The notes under the pieces: model-generated
What the model was told of the DNA's origin: nothing
Databases searched by the model: none
The model's input: only the letters and a program-made list of their open reading frames with translations
Source: Actinomycetes bacterium
Lineage (GTDB): Bacteria; Actinomycetota; Actinomycetes; Mycobacteriales; Mycobacteriaceae
Length of the DNA stretch: 64,000 bases
Direction of reading: 5' to 3'
NCBI GenBank assembly: GCA_023461275.1
Contig: JAEYMI010000105.1
Span: 72,100 to 136,099 of the forward strand
Position numbers and translations under genes: made by a program
Shown: positions 1-8,336 of the stretch, in pieces
Layout: every line of letters begins with the position of its first letter
Position numbering within the stretch: the stretch's first letter is position 1

Positions 1-1948
1 CGATCAGATGGTCGAGGTGGTAGCGCTGGTTCTCGCGGTAGACGGTGAACGTCTGGGTGCGTGCACAGATCGAGGACAGGATGCCGGCGCGCAGCCGGCC
101 ACCGGGACCGCGACGCGCGCGAGCGATGGCCTCGCGGGTGGATGTCTCGCGCGCCTCGGCCGTGTGGGCCTCGTTGCGACGCGGGTCGTCGCCGTTGCCG
201 ACGAGTTGGGCGTGAACGAAGCCGATGATCACATCGGGACGCTCGCGCCACCGTGGTGAGGCCGCGTCACGAGTGGCGGCGCGATGTCCGTGGCGTGCCA
301 GAAACTCCTCGAGTTCGTCCCAGAACAGCTCGCCCGGGGTCTCCTCGCGTAGCGCCCGCCAGTCCTGGGTATCCCGAAGACGTTCGGCGAAAACAGGATT
401 AGTGCGTGCCGCACTGGCCAGGTCGTAGATCTCGGCGTTGATCTCGGCCGTGCGGGTGCCCGGCAACCCGGAGATCAGCGAGCAATAGAGCTGACCATCG
501 GAGTCATCGGCCCACTTGGCCAACAGGTCATGGAGTATTCCGTGCAGGATCGTGTTGTGCACCGCCATGCCCCATCGGAGAATGCGGAAGTGCTCGATGC
601 CGAGGTCTTGGACGAGATCGAGCTGGCGACGCCATTCGACGATGTCCAGCGCGGTGAAGTCCTGACTGCGCAGCGGCACGATCTGCTCTTCGATTCGGCG
701 GCAATGTGCTTGCATCGCAGCGAGGTTCGCCTTCTGACCGCCACGTCCGGGGTCACGCCGGGCAGCCAGTGCCATGTTGAGGGTCATGCGCGGATGCCAG
801 GGCGCCGCGACGATCTTGTCGAGCCAGAGCGGGGTGAACCAGGCACCGAAGATGCCCTCGCGCATCGATTTCGGGAAGGCCTCGGCCATCTGCAGTGCGA
901 ACTGCCCGTCGAAATACATGTAGCCGTTGTAGAGCTTGAATGGTGAGCGGGTGGCCAGGTCTCGACGGTGCTGCAGACGCAGGCTTTCGACGAACAACGG
1001 GTTGTCCATCCACGAACTCATCAGGCCCGCCGACAGGGGCAGGGTGTACTCGGACTTGTACTCGTCACCCCACAGCCGTGACCACACATTCTCTGGTTCG
1101 GTGGGCGCAAGGGTGGTGATCGGGCGGTCCTGCAGGACCCATACCGTGCCGTCGCCGACCGCCCACTCGATGTCGCGTCCCGGTCCGATGGCGGCGGTGA
1201 TGTGGGTGGCCAGGGTGTGCAGCGCGTGCAGGGTGCGGGTATCGATCGACGGTTCGCCCTGCCGGTCGTCGTCGACGGCGCGTTCGACGACAGCCGAACC
1301 GTCATAGATGTGTTCGACCTGCTTGGTGGCGATCCTGGACTCCCGGAGCATGCCGGTGGACCGTTCGATGACGAAGTGGTCGGGATCAACGGCACCGGAC
1401 ACGACGGCCTCGCCGAGTCCCCACGACGCGTCGACGACGATCTCGTCGGCGAAGGCGCGTCGCGGATTGGTGGTGAGCATGACGCCCGCCGCCTCGGGTT
1501 CGATCATCCGTTGCAGCACCAGTGCGATGCCGCCGGTGCTCTGATCGTTTCCGAGTTCGCCGCGATAGACGTGGGCGCGGTCGGCATCGTATGCCGCCCA
1601 GCACTTCTCGACGCCCGTCCGCAGTGAGGCCAGGTCCGAGATGCCGAGCACGGTCTCGTAGACCCCGGCAAAGGACGCGCCGTCGAGGTCTTCGGCGACC
1701 GCCGAACTTCTTACCGCCCAGAGGGTTTCGGAGTTCTCACCGGGGGTTGTGGTTGTGGACATCTCGGCCCACCAGGTGGCCAGGTCGTCGAGGCACGTGG
1801 TTCTGGCCTCGGGGTCGGCCGAGACCTGCGCGGGAATCGCCCATGCCTCGGGCACCGGGAGGCCGGCACGCAGTAGGCGGAGCAGTCCCATCGCCTTGCC
1901 GCCGATGGTCTCGATCGTTTCGGTGGTGTCCTGGGATAACCGGATCAT
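1..1948 (-). CDS. PEP/pyruvate-binding enzyme (PEP synthase / rifampin phosphotransferase-like), C-terminus cut by window edge
   Basis: The frame is open from ATG 1948 to base 1 (649 codons) with no stop, so the gene continues past the left edge. The N-terminal ATP-grasp domain of the PPDK/PEP-synthase family is clear: GGKAMGLLRLLRAGLPVPEAW near residue 17 (shown over 20 of its residues at most: GKAMGLLRLL and GLPVPEAW), WAVRSSAVAEDL near 95, EAAGVMLTTNPR near 168, and VLQDRPIT near 275. A helical middle region follows. The swivelling phosphohistidine domain expected at the C-terminus lies outside the window, so PEP synthase and antibiotic phosphotransferase cannot be told apart. The start overlaps the stop of the preceding gene as ATGA, implying translational coupling with the lipocalin-type gene and probably control by the nearby TetR regulator. 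Confidence 0.85.
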   Translation of the reverse strand, partial: MIRLSQDTTETIETIGGKAMGLLRLLRAGLPVPEAWAIPAQVSADPEARTTCLDDLATWWAEMSTTTTPGENSETLWAVRSSAVAEDLDGASFAGVYETVLGISDLASLRTGVEKCWAAYDADRAHVYRGELGNDQSTGGIALVLQRMIEPEAAGVMLTTNPRRAFADEIVVDASWGLGEAVVSGAVDPDHFVIERSTGMLRESRIATKQVEHIYDGSAVVERAVDDDRQGEPSIDTRTLHALHTLATHITAAIGPGRDIEWAVGDGTVWVLQDRPITTLAPTEPENVWSRLWGDEYKSEYTLPLSAGLMSSWMDNPLFVESLRLQHRRDLATRSPFKLYNGYMYFDGQFALQMAEAFPKSMREGIFGAWFTPLWLDKIVAAPWHPRMTLNMALAARRDPGRGGQKANLAAMQAHCRRIEEQIVPLRSQDFTALDIVEWRRQLDLVQDLGIEHFRILRWGMAVHNTILHGILHDLLAKWADDSDGQLYCSLISGLPGTRTAEINAEIYDLASAARTNPVFAERLRDTQDWRALREETPGELFWDELEEFLARHGHRAATRDAASPRWRERPDVIIGFVHAQLVGNGDDPRRNEAHTAEARETSTREAIARARRGPGGRLRAGILSSICARTQTFTVYRENQRYHLDHLI

Positions 1949-2961
1949 CGTGAACGTACCTTTCCCACAATGGCTTTGCCGAGAACGGGCAATAGATCGG
2001 GTAAGCGGCGCAGTGTCGCGCGCCGGTCGGCGTGCCAGGCGTGTTCGACCACGCCGACCCCGACACGGTCGACTCCGCCGACGCGGGTCTCGAACCGCGC
2101 GTGTGTCTCCTGCAGGAACAGATTCCCCTTGATCATCGGGACCTGTGCCAGCGCGGTCGCCCGGATCTCGTAGTGCTCGCCGGTTTCGTCGACGAGGTTC
2201 AACCGCGCCGATCGCGGGACATTGCGCGTCGAGTCCCACTCGTAGTCGATCTGTACCGACGTCAGCGCCCGATTGACTCCGTCGCGCATGACGAAGCCGG
2301 TCGGCTCGCCGCTGTCGTGTACCAATGAGAGCGTCGCGTTGAAGGCGAGGTCGGGCCCGAATTGGCCGGTGATCCACTCCCATCCGCTGATCGCCGCCCA
2401 GTCCCGGACGCCCCATGACTTGTCGCGTTGGCCGAGCGCGTCGATCCGGTGTTCCCGGCCGCCGACCCTGATGAGGCCGGTGACGGTTCCGACCTGCTCG
2501 AAGTGGTGCGCATCGGCAGTTCTGGTCGCCGTCTCGGTGACCACATCGCCGGGCTGGTCGTGGGTCGTGTCCGGGTGGCCGTCGTTGGGGTGGTAGTCGT
2601 GCGGGGCGGCGAGCGCCGTCCAGGTGAGGTCCACCGAGGTGCGCCCGGTCAGTGTCACGTTCCAGCGCGTCAGAGGTTCACGCATGGTGAAGCAGAGATT
2701 GTCGACGGCGAGTCCGCGCTCGGCGCGCGCGGTCAGCTCGCCGGGCGTCACCGACACCCCGACGGCGGGATAGACGTACTCCAGCCGGCCGTCGACAACG
2801 GTGATCAGCAGACCGTCGGCCGTGCCACTCGCCGGATTGAAGCCGATACGCGCGAGCCCGAAGTATCGCCCGTCGGCGTCGGCCCAATTGAAGTAGTAGC
2901 TCTCCTGCCACGACGGATCGGTCGAGGGGGAATGAAGCTGCTCGTCCAGAGCGGAGATCAT
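1945..2961 (-). CDS. Conserved lipocalin-type protein (DUF7064/DUF7065-like, AttH/CrtC-related fold), function unknown
   Basis: This 338-residue protein has no signal peptide or membrane segment. Its most characteristic stretch, near residues 175-195, contains RDKSWGVRDW followed by a Trp-rich segment (ISGWEWITGQF). I associate this with the AttH/CrtC-like beta-barrel families now split into DUF7064/DUF7065; this is recalled, not searched. An AAAGG ribosome-binding site lies 6-7 nt before ATG 2961. Its stop overlaps the start of the PEP-binding enzyme (ATGA), so the two products probably work together, perhaps on a lipid or terpenoid substrate, but nothing in the sequence fixes the substrate. 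The TetR gene immediately upstream on the same strand is the obvious candidate regulator. Confidence 0.7.
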   Translation of the reverse strand: MISALDEQLHSPSTDPSWQESYYFNWADADGRYFGLARIGFNPASGTADGLLITVVDGRLEYVYPAVGVSVTPGELTARAERGLAVDNLCFTMREPLTRWNVTLTGRTSVDLTWTALAAPHDYHPNDGHPDTTHDQPGDVVTETATRTADAHHFEQVGTVTGLIRVGGREHRIDALGQRDKSWGVRDWAAISGWEWITGQFGPDLAFNATLSLVHDSGEPTGFVMRDGVNRALTSVQIDYEWDSTRNVPRSARLNLVDETGEHYEIRATALAQVPMIKGNLFLQETHARFETRVGGVDRVGVGVVEHAWHADRRATLRRLPDLLPVLGKAIVGKVRSR

Positions 2962-3034
2962 GGCAACCTTTCACATCAAAAGTGATGGGAGCCACACTAA
3001 CGCGCAATAGTGACAGTCGTCAATAAATAACGGT

Positions 3035-3631
3035 TCAGGACGGCATGCGCAGGCCGTCGATCACCACGTCGATGGCCAGTTCGGCGAGCTCGTGATCGGT
3101 TGCGGCGTGGCCGCGCAGCGACGCAGTGGCACTGGCCATCCCGCCGACTCCCCAGGTGGTGAGGAAGAAATAGATTGTTTCCACCGCGCCCGGGCGGACC
3201 ACGCCGTCGGCCTGTAGTTCGGCGAGCAGTGCCGCGGTGAGTTCGCGGGTGGGGCTGATGTAGCGCTCGAGCATGTAGTCGAATCGCGGACCCGGACGGG
3301 CCGATTCCTGTTGGATGACCCTGGCCAGCGCGGGCCGCGCCATCGTGGCGTGCACGTACTTGCTCATCGCGTGCCGGACCAATTCGAGGGTGTCGGCCGG
3401 GGTTTCCTCCGGTGTCATCGTCAGCATCGTGAACAGCTGGGCGAAACCGTGGTCGACCGCGGCGTACCAGGCGCCGTCCTTGGACTGATATCTGCTGTGG
3501 ATCAGATTGTGGCTGATGTCGAGGTGGCGGCACAGGCTCCGGACGCTGGTGCCCTCGTAGCCGAGATCGGCGAACGCTTCGAGCAGGCGGTCGAGGAGTT
3601 CCTCATCGCCGATGATCTTGGGGCGGGGCAC
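3035..3631 (-). CDS. TetR/AcrR-family transcriptional regulator
   Basis: The 198-residue product has an N-terminal helix-turn-helix (LLDRLLEAFADLGYEGTSV, then SLCRHLDISHNLIHSRYQSK) and an all-helical C-terminal ligand domain, the usual TetR layout and length. The frame stays open much further upstream, but that extension would run through the alkyltransferase-like gene. I prefer GTG 3631 (GTG 3634 is the alternative) because a TACCCT -10 element at 3643-3638 ends 6 nt before it, predicting a leaderless transcript. The gene is the first of three co-directional genes, with the lipocalin-type and PEP-binding genes following, so it probably represses that pair and itself. The ligand is not predictable. 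Confidence 0.85.
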   Translation of the reverse strand: MPRPKIIGDEELLDRLLEAFADLGYEGTSVRSLCRHLDISHNLIHSRYQSKDGAWYAAVDHGFAQLFTMLTMTPEETPADTLELVRHAMSKYVHATMARPALARVIQQESARPGPRFDYMLERYISPTRELTAALLAELQADGVVRPGAVETIYFFLTTWGVGGMASATASLRGHAATDHELAELAIDVVIDGLRMPS

Positions 3632-3637
3632 CACTCC

Positions 3638-3643
3638 AGGGTA
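3638..3643 (-). promoter_or_regulatory. -10 element of the TetR gene, leaderless geometry
   Basis: TACCCT on the minus strand, 6 nt from GTG 3631. No convincing -35 is visible. Confidence 0.45.
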
Positions 3644-3674
3644 GGCACATCGCGTGACATCCCGCCGTCGACTG

Positions 3675-3971
3675 TCACGGCGACCATCGGGCAACCCGCA
3701 GATCGACCCTGCCGTCGCGGATCGGGACGCCCTCGGCGCGCAACTGCGCGAGCTGCCGTTCGACCAGGTGAGCGGCCGGTTTTCCACTGGCCGCGATCAC
3801 CCGATGCCACGGCAGGTCGGCCGAGTCGGTGCGCATGATCCAACCGACGATCCGCGGACTGGACAGGCCGGCCGCGGTCGCAAGATCCCCGTAGGTGGCC
3901 ACCGATCCCGGCGGAATCGCGGCGACGAGCGCGCGGACGGCCTCGACGTCGGTGTCAGTGATCGGTGCCAT
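3675..3971 (-). CDS. Alkyltransferase-like protein (ATL, MGMT family without the reactive Cys)
   Basis: This 98-residue protein matches the DNA-binding/active-site domain of O6-alkylguanine-DNA alkyltransferases (IPPGSVATYGDLA, then the winged-helix GLSSPRIVGW). The catalytic PCHR is replaced by PWHR (DLPWHRVI, near residue 54). Replacement of Cys by Trp is the hallmark of ATL proteins, which bind O6-alkylguanine without repairing it and channel lesions to nucleotide excision repair. The start codon lies 1 nt after the stop of the alpha/beta hydrolase, so the two are co-transcribed. No cysteine in the domain can substitute. Confidence 0.88.
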   Translation of the reverse strand: MAPITDTDVEAVRALVAAIPPGSVATYGDLATAAGLSSPRIVGWIMRTDSADLPWHRVIAASGKPAAHLVERQLAQLRAEGVPIRDGRVDLRVARWSP

Positions 3972-3972
3972 C

Positions 3973-4782
3973 TCAGCCCTCGGGAGTCCACGCCGACTGG
4001 GTCCACACCGCCGAGCCGATCAGCTCGGCGGTCAGCTCCGGGCGTTCCAACGGCACCATGTGGTCGCAGTCGACGTGGCGGATACGCACCGACTCGGGGT
4101 GCGCGGCGCATCCATCCAGAAAGTCCGGGCGGACGAACGGCGGTGACACCCGATCGGCCACCACCACCGTCGTCGGAATCCCGGGCGGCGGCAGCACACT
4201 CGGACGCGACATCTCGCTCCATGCGGTCGCCGCGGCCGGCGCGCAGACCCGCCACCGCGCGCGATCACCGTCGATCACCAGGTGCTCGGTCACCTCGCTC
4301 TCGAGGATCTCGTCGGGAATCTGCGCCCAGCCTTCGGCCCGTTTGGCCGACTTCGCCGCCTCGGCATCGGCGTAATCCCAGTGCGCCAGACCGTCGGTGG
4401 CCACCTGCAGCGCGAACTCCGGATCGAGTCCCTGCGCGGGATCGAGTAGGACCAGCGCCGCGACATCGTCAGGTCGGCGATGCGCGAGATGCACCGCGAT
4501 CGCGCCACCATAGGAGTGTCCGACGACGATGCACGGCCGTTCGTCGGCGGGGATGAGGGCGTCGATGACCTCACCGAGCGCATCGACGTTGTCGGCGATC
4601 CCCCAGGGCGGTGCCCACGTGGACCGCCCATGACCGAGCAGATCCGGTGCCACCACGCGACGATCTGCCAGGTGACCCTGCGCCAGCGACGCCCAGCGCG
4701 CGCCGTGCCCGGTCAGCCCGTGGATCGCCAGGATCGTCGGGCCCACCGGATCCGGTGGTGAATACACCTGTGTGTGCAGCAT
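3973..4782 (-). CDS. Alpha/beta-fold hydrolase
   Basis: The product is 269 residues. It has the oxyanion-hole segment IHGLTGHG near residue 24, the nucleophile elbow GHSYGG near 90, an acidic residue after strand 6 (VVVADRVSPP region) and a late histidine in HVDCDHMVP, so the triad looks complete. The substrate is unknown; bacterial members include lipases, haloperoxidase-like and epoxide-hydrolase-like enzymes. I chose ATG 4782 over 4812 because an AGGAT motif precedes it and because the longer start would run through the duplicated 22-bp unit of the intergenic region. It is divergent from adnA and is followed 1 nt later by the ATL gene. Confidence 0.8.
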   Translation of the reverse strand: MLHTQVYSPPDPVGPTILAIHGLTGHGARWASLAQGHLADRRVVAPDLLGHGRSTWAPPWGIADNVDALGEVIDALIPADERPCIVVGHSYGGAIAVHLAHRRPDDVAALVLLDPAQGLDPEFALQVATDGLAHWDYADAEAAKSAKRAEGWAQIPDEILESEVTEHLVIDGDRARWRVCAPAAATAWSEMSRPSVLPPPGIPTTVVVADRVSPPFVRPDFLDGCAAHPESVRIRHVDCDHMVPLERPELTAELIGSAVWTQSAWTPEG

Positions 4783-4786
4783 TCGT

Positions 4787-4830
4787 CCATCCTGCCGCAG
4801 GGTTGTCCCCATCCTGCCGCAGGCTTGTCA
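4787..4830. repeat. 22-bp tandem duplication in the hydrolase/adnA divergent promoter region
   Basis: Copies at 4787-4808 and 4809-4830 share 20 of 22 bases (CCATCCTGCCGCAGG core followed by TTGTC). On the minus strand each copy contains CAGGAT. The copy nearest the hydrolase places it 6 nt before ATG 4782. On the plus strand the second copy supplies the TTGTCA of the putative damage-type adnA promoter. Confidence 0.8.
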
Positions 4831-4847
4831 GAGTCCCGTGATTCGAT
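4825..4847 (+). promoter_or_regulatory. RecA-NDp/PafBC-type promoter of adnAB
   Basis: TTGTCAGAG (4825-4833), an 8-nt spacer, then TTCGAT (4842-4847). This is close to the mycobacterial RecA-independent DNA-damage promoter, recalled as TTGTCRGTG-N8-TANNNT. The hexamer ends 7 nt before ATG 4855, consistent with a leaderless mRNA. Confidence 0.5.
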
Positions 4848-4854
4848 GGAATCC

Positions 4855-7800
4855 ATGGCTCGTCGGCACCGCACCCAGCACCCCACCGGGGGGACCGCGT
4901 TGCGGGCGCATCTGGTGTCGGCGGGATCGGCGAACACGCCGGGGCGCAGCTGGCCTGAGCAGGTTCGCGCAGTGCTCGATCCGTCGTCGGGGCACGCCGA
5001 ACCACTCGGTGCGCGGGCGGCCTGGGCGCCCTATCTGGTGCACGGGGGGCCGGGGACCGGCAAAACCTCACTCATCGTCGACGCCGCGGTGGCGCGCCTG
5101 TGCGATCCGGCGGTGGACCCCGAGTCGGTGCTGGTGCTCGCTGCCGGCAGACGATCGGCGACGGCGTTGCGCGAGGAGATCACCCGACGAGTGCTGGCGG
5201 TCAATCCCGGTGAAAGCCAAAGTGATTCGACCCGTGCGCGGGCACACCGGGAGCCGCTGGTGCGGACCGTGCACTCCTACGCCTTCGCAGTGCTGCGGCT
5301 GCAGGCGTCGGCGCACGGCAACCCGCCGCCACGTCTGATCACCGGCTCGGAGCAGGATGTGGTGCTTCGTGAACTGCTCGCCGGCGACGTCGACGACGGC
5401 GCCGCGTACTGGCCGCCGTCGCTGCGGCCGGCACTGCCGACCGATGGATTCGCCCAGGCGCTGCGTGACCTCATCATGCGCGCCGCCGAACGCGGTGTCG
5501 GACCCGACGATCTCGCCGAACTGGGCCGCCGCCACGGCCGCCCCGAATGGGTGGCCGCCGGGCATGCTTTCGCGCAGTATGAGCACATCATGCTGCTGCG
5601 CGGCGCGGTCGGACTCGACGCCCCGACCGCATCGGCACCTGCCGTCGATGCCGCCGAATTGGTCGGATCGGCACTGTCGGCTTTCGCGACCGACCCGGAA
5701 CTTCTTGCCGCGCAACGCAAGCGGATTCGTCACCTACTGGTCGACGACGCCCAGCATCTTGATCCGCAGGCCGCTGAACTCATCACCCTGATCGGGACCG
5801 GCACCGAGTCGACGGTGATCGCCGCCGACACCGACCAGTCGATCTACGGTTTCCGTGGCGCCAGCCCGCGATTCGCCGAGTCGCTCGTGGAGCCTGGTTC
5901 TGATCGGGATATATTGCTCGACAATGACTTTCGTGGCACCGGCCAGATCAATGCGGTCGGCAGACGCCTGGCGGCGCGGCTACCCGGGGCGCGTCCGCAT
6001 CCCTATCCCGACGCCGCCGGGGCCCCGGACTCGGGGAGCGCCTCCGACGACGCTGGATCGGTGAGTGTGCAGGTGTTCGGATCGTCGGCCAAGGAGGCGA
6101 CCGCGATCGCCGATCTGTTCCGGCGCGCGCATCTCTTCGATCAGATCCCGTGGTCGGAGATGGCGATGGTGGTCCGGTCGGTGTCGCTGATGTTGCCCGC
6201 ACTACGACGCGCATGTCGCAGCGCCGGCGTTCCGTTGAGCACCCCCACCACTGACATTCCTTTGCACCGGCAGCGTGCGGTCCTGGCGCTGATGCTCGCG
6301 CTTCGGGTCGTCGCGGCGCGCTCGGGCGGCGTCACCGCCGAGCGGGAACTGGAATCCGGCGATGTGCTGACCCTGTTGTCGGGTCCGATCGGCGGTGCCG
6401 ACCCGGCATCGTTGCGTCGGCTGCGCCGAGGAGTGCGCCGCAGTGCCGAACGCACCGATCACGCCGACGTCGACTCGTTGGCCCAATTGCGTTCGGCGAT
6501 ACTCGATCCGGCCGTCGCCAAGCGTCTGCTGGCCGATCTCACCGACACCGAGGCCGCGCCGCTGCGACGAGTCCTCGATGTGATCGACAAAGCGCACACG
6601 GCGCATCGGGCCACGCGTGGCGTGGAGGAAACTTTGTGGGCGGCCTGGCAGGCCACCGGACTCGACCGACGCTGGGCGGCAAGTGCTTTGCGAGGTGGAC
6701 CGACCGGGGAACAAGCCGACCGCGACCTCGATGCGGTGATCGCGATGTTCGAGGCCGCGGCGGATTTCACCGACAACCTCCCGGGGTCGGGCCCGGATGA
6801 TTTCGTCCATTACCTGTCGCAGTTGCAGATTCCGCGCGAATCGCGTGCCGCGGTGGCGCGATCGGATTCGGTGACATTGCTGTCCGCCCATGCGGCCGCG
6901 GGGCGCGAGTGGGAGGTGGTCGCCGTCGGTGGCGTTCTCGACGGGGTGTGGCCGAGCCTGCGCAGCCGCGGGAGCGTCCTGCGTACCGCCGAACTCGTCG
7001 ACCTGCTCGACGGCGTGGAACCCGATGTGGTGGACGTCGTGTCGCGGTCGGCCGGGTTGCTCGCCGAAGAGCGTCGCCTCCTGCTCGTCGCCTGCACCCG
7101 GGCGCGTCGCCGACTGCTGGTGACCGCCGTCGAGGACGGCAGCGGCGACGCGTCGCCGTCGCGGTTCGTCGCCGAGATCGCCGACCTGGTTGAATCGGCA
7201 GGGGATGAGTCCCCGGCCGACGCCGACGAGTCGCTGCCGGTGCATCCCGGCATCGACCGGGTGCTTTCGCTGCCGTCACTGGTGGCGACGCTGCGGGCCG
7301 CCGTCATCGGCGCCGACGGCACGACCCGCCCGGACCATGGCCGATCCGGTACTGCCCAACCTGATGAACGTGCCCGCGCGGCAGCGGATCTGCTTGCGCA
7401 ACTGGCAGATTCCGACATCCCCGGAGCGCATCCGCGCGACTGGTTCGGGCTGGCCGGCCCGAGTACGGATGTCGCCCTGTGGTCGACTGATCGCGGGCCG
7501 GTGGTGCTCTCGCCGTCGAATGTCGAGTCGTTGACCCGGTGCCCGCTGCGGTGGATGCTCGAGCGGCACGGCGGCCGTGATGGCGATGCGACGCCCGCGG
7601 TCACCGGGACCCTGGTGCACACGTTGGTCCAGGCGGTCGCCGGCGAGATCGACCCGGCGGAGGTCGCCGACGCGCTGCGGGCGATCTGGGATCGCGTCGA
7701 CACCGGGGCGGATTGGTTTTCCCGCCGCGAACTCGAACGCGCGGAGGGCATGCTGATCCATTTCGGGGACTGGCTACGGTCCTCGCGTGACGAGCTCACC

Positions 7801-8301
7801 ACGGTCGCGGTGGAAGCGGACATCGTCGCCGAGCTGCCCGCACCGGCTGAACCGGAAGCCGACGATCTGCCGGTCCGGCTGCGCGGACGGATCGACCGCC
7901 TCGAAACCGACTCCGCGGGAAGGCCGGTCGTCGTCGACGTCAAAACCGGCAAGACCGCCACGTCAAAGCACGACGCCGAACAGCACGCGCAATTGGCGAG
8001 CTATCAGCTCGGCATCGCCCTCGGCGGGCTCGCCGATCTCGGGATGCCCGCCGGCACCGAGCCCGGCGGTGGGCGCCTGGTCTACGTCGCCAATGCCCAC
8101 CGCACCACCGGCGCCGCCGAGCGCGAACAGCCGCCGCTGACCCCCGAGCAGGTCGACGAGTGGATCGGCATCGTGCGCAAGGCCGCGCGAGCGACCGTCG
8201 GACCGCAGTTCGAGGCCACGCCCAACCCAGGATGTCAGCACTGCGCGCTCGCCACCAGTTGTCCCGCCCGGCTGCCGGGGAAGGCGGTCACCGATGACTG
8301 A
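4855..8301 (+). CDS. adnA: AdnA, helicase-nuclease subunit of the AdnAB double-strand-break resection motor
   Basis: The 1148-residue protein has an N-terminal UvrD-type motor and a C-terminal RecB-type nuclease. Visible motifs are Walker A GGPGTGKT near residue 64, motif II VDDAQH near 297 (DDAQ replaces the usual DEXQ), YGFRGASPRF near 330, and nuclease VVDVKTGK near 1025. A four-cysteine iron-sulfur staple is formed by LTRC near 896 and C-X2-C-X5-C near 1127-1136, as in AddB/AdnA nucleases. The degenerate motif II agrees with AdnA being the weaker motor. The frame is open from 4774, but ATG 4855 fits the promoter and avoids overlap with the divergent hydrolase; ATG 4846 is possible. It is followed directly by adnB. 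The equivalent M. tuberculosis pair is Rv3202c-Rv3201c. Confidence 0.9.
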   Translation: MARRHRTQHPTGGTALRAHLVSAGSANTPGRSWPEQVRAVLDPSSGHAEPLGARAAWAPYLVHGGPGTGKTSLIVDAAVARLCDPAVDPESVLVLAAGRRSATALREEITRRVLAVNPGESQSDSTRARAHREPLVRTVHSYAFAVLRLQASAHGNPPPRLITGSEQDVVLRELLAGDVDDGAAYWPPSLRPALPTDGFAQALRDLIMRAAERGVGPDDLAELGRRHGRPEWVAAGHAFAQYEHIMLLRGAVGLDAPTASAPAVDAAELVGSALSAFATDPELLAAQRKRIRHLLVDDAQHLDPQAAELITLIGTGTESTVIAADTDQSIYGFRGASPRFAESLVEPGSDRDILLDNDFRGTGQINAVGRRLAARLPGARPHPYPDAAGAPDSGSASDDAGSVSVQVFGSSAKEATAIADLFRRAHLFDQIPWSEMAMVVRSVSLMLPALRRACRSAGVPLSTPTTDIPLHRQRAVLALMLALRVVAARSGGVTAERELESGDVLTLLSGPIGGADPASLRRLRRGVRRSAERTDHADVDSLAQLRSAILDPAVAKRLLADLTDTEAAPLRRVLDVIDKAHTAHRATRGVEETLWAAWQATGLDRRWAASALRGGPTGEQADRDLDAVIAMFEAAADFTDNLPGSGPDDFVHYLSQLQIPRESRAAVARSDSVTLLSAHAAAGREWEVVAVGGVLDGVWPSLRSRGSVLRTAELVDLLDGVEPDVVDVVSRSAGLLAEERRLLLVACTRARRRLLVTAVEDGSGDASPSRFVAEIADLVESAGDESPADADESLPVHPGIDRVLSLPSLVATLRAAVIGADGTTRPDHGRSGTAQPDERARAAADLLAQLADSDIPGAHPRDWFGLAGPSTDVALWSTDRGPVVLSPSNVESLTRCPLRWMLERHGGRDGDATPAVTGTLVHTLVQAVAGEIDPAEVADALRAIWDRVDTGADWFSRRELERAEGMLIHFGDWLRSSRDELTTVAVEADIVAELPAPAEPEADDLPVRLRGRIDRLETDSAGRPVVVDVKTGKTATSKHDAEQHAQLASYQLGIALGGLADLGMPAGTEPGGGRLVYVANAHRTTGAAEREQPPLTPEQVDEWIGIVRKAARATVGPQFEATPNPGCQHCALATSCPARLPGKAVTDD

Positions 8302-8336
8302 GGTAGCCGATGACCGAGGTAGCCGATGACTGAGGT
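8294..8336 (+). repeat. 16-bp tandem triplication at the adnA/adnB junction
   Basis: The unit ATGACYGAGGTAGCCG starts at 8294, 8310 and 8326; the third copy diverges after ATGACTGAGGT. Because 16 is not a multiple of three, the first two ATGs open only 11- and 7-codon frames, and the third is the adnB start. The first copy also contains the adnA stop. Confidence 0.85.

Noticed and set aside
4774..4854. Extended N-terminus of AdnA from ATG 4774
   Set aside because: It would translate the 22-bp repeats and overlap the divergent hydrolase start. The promoter-like element supports ATG 4855.
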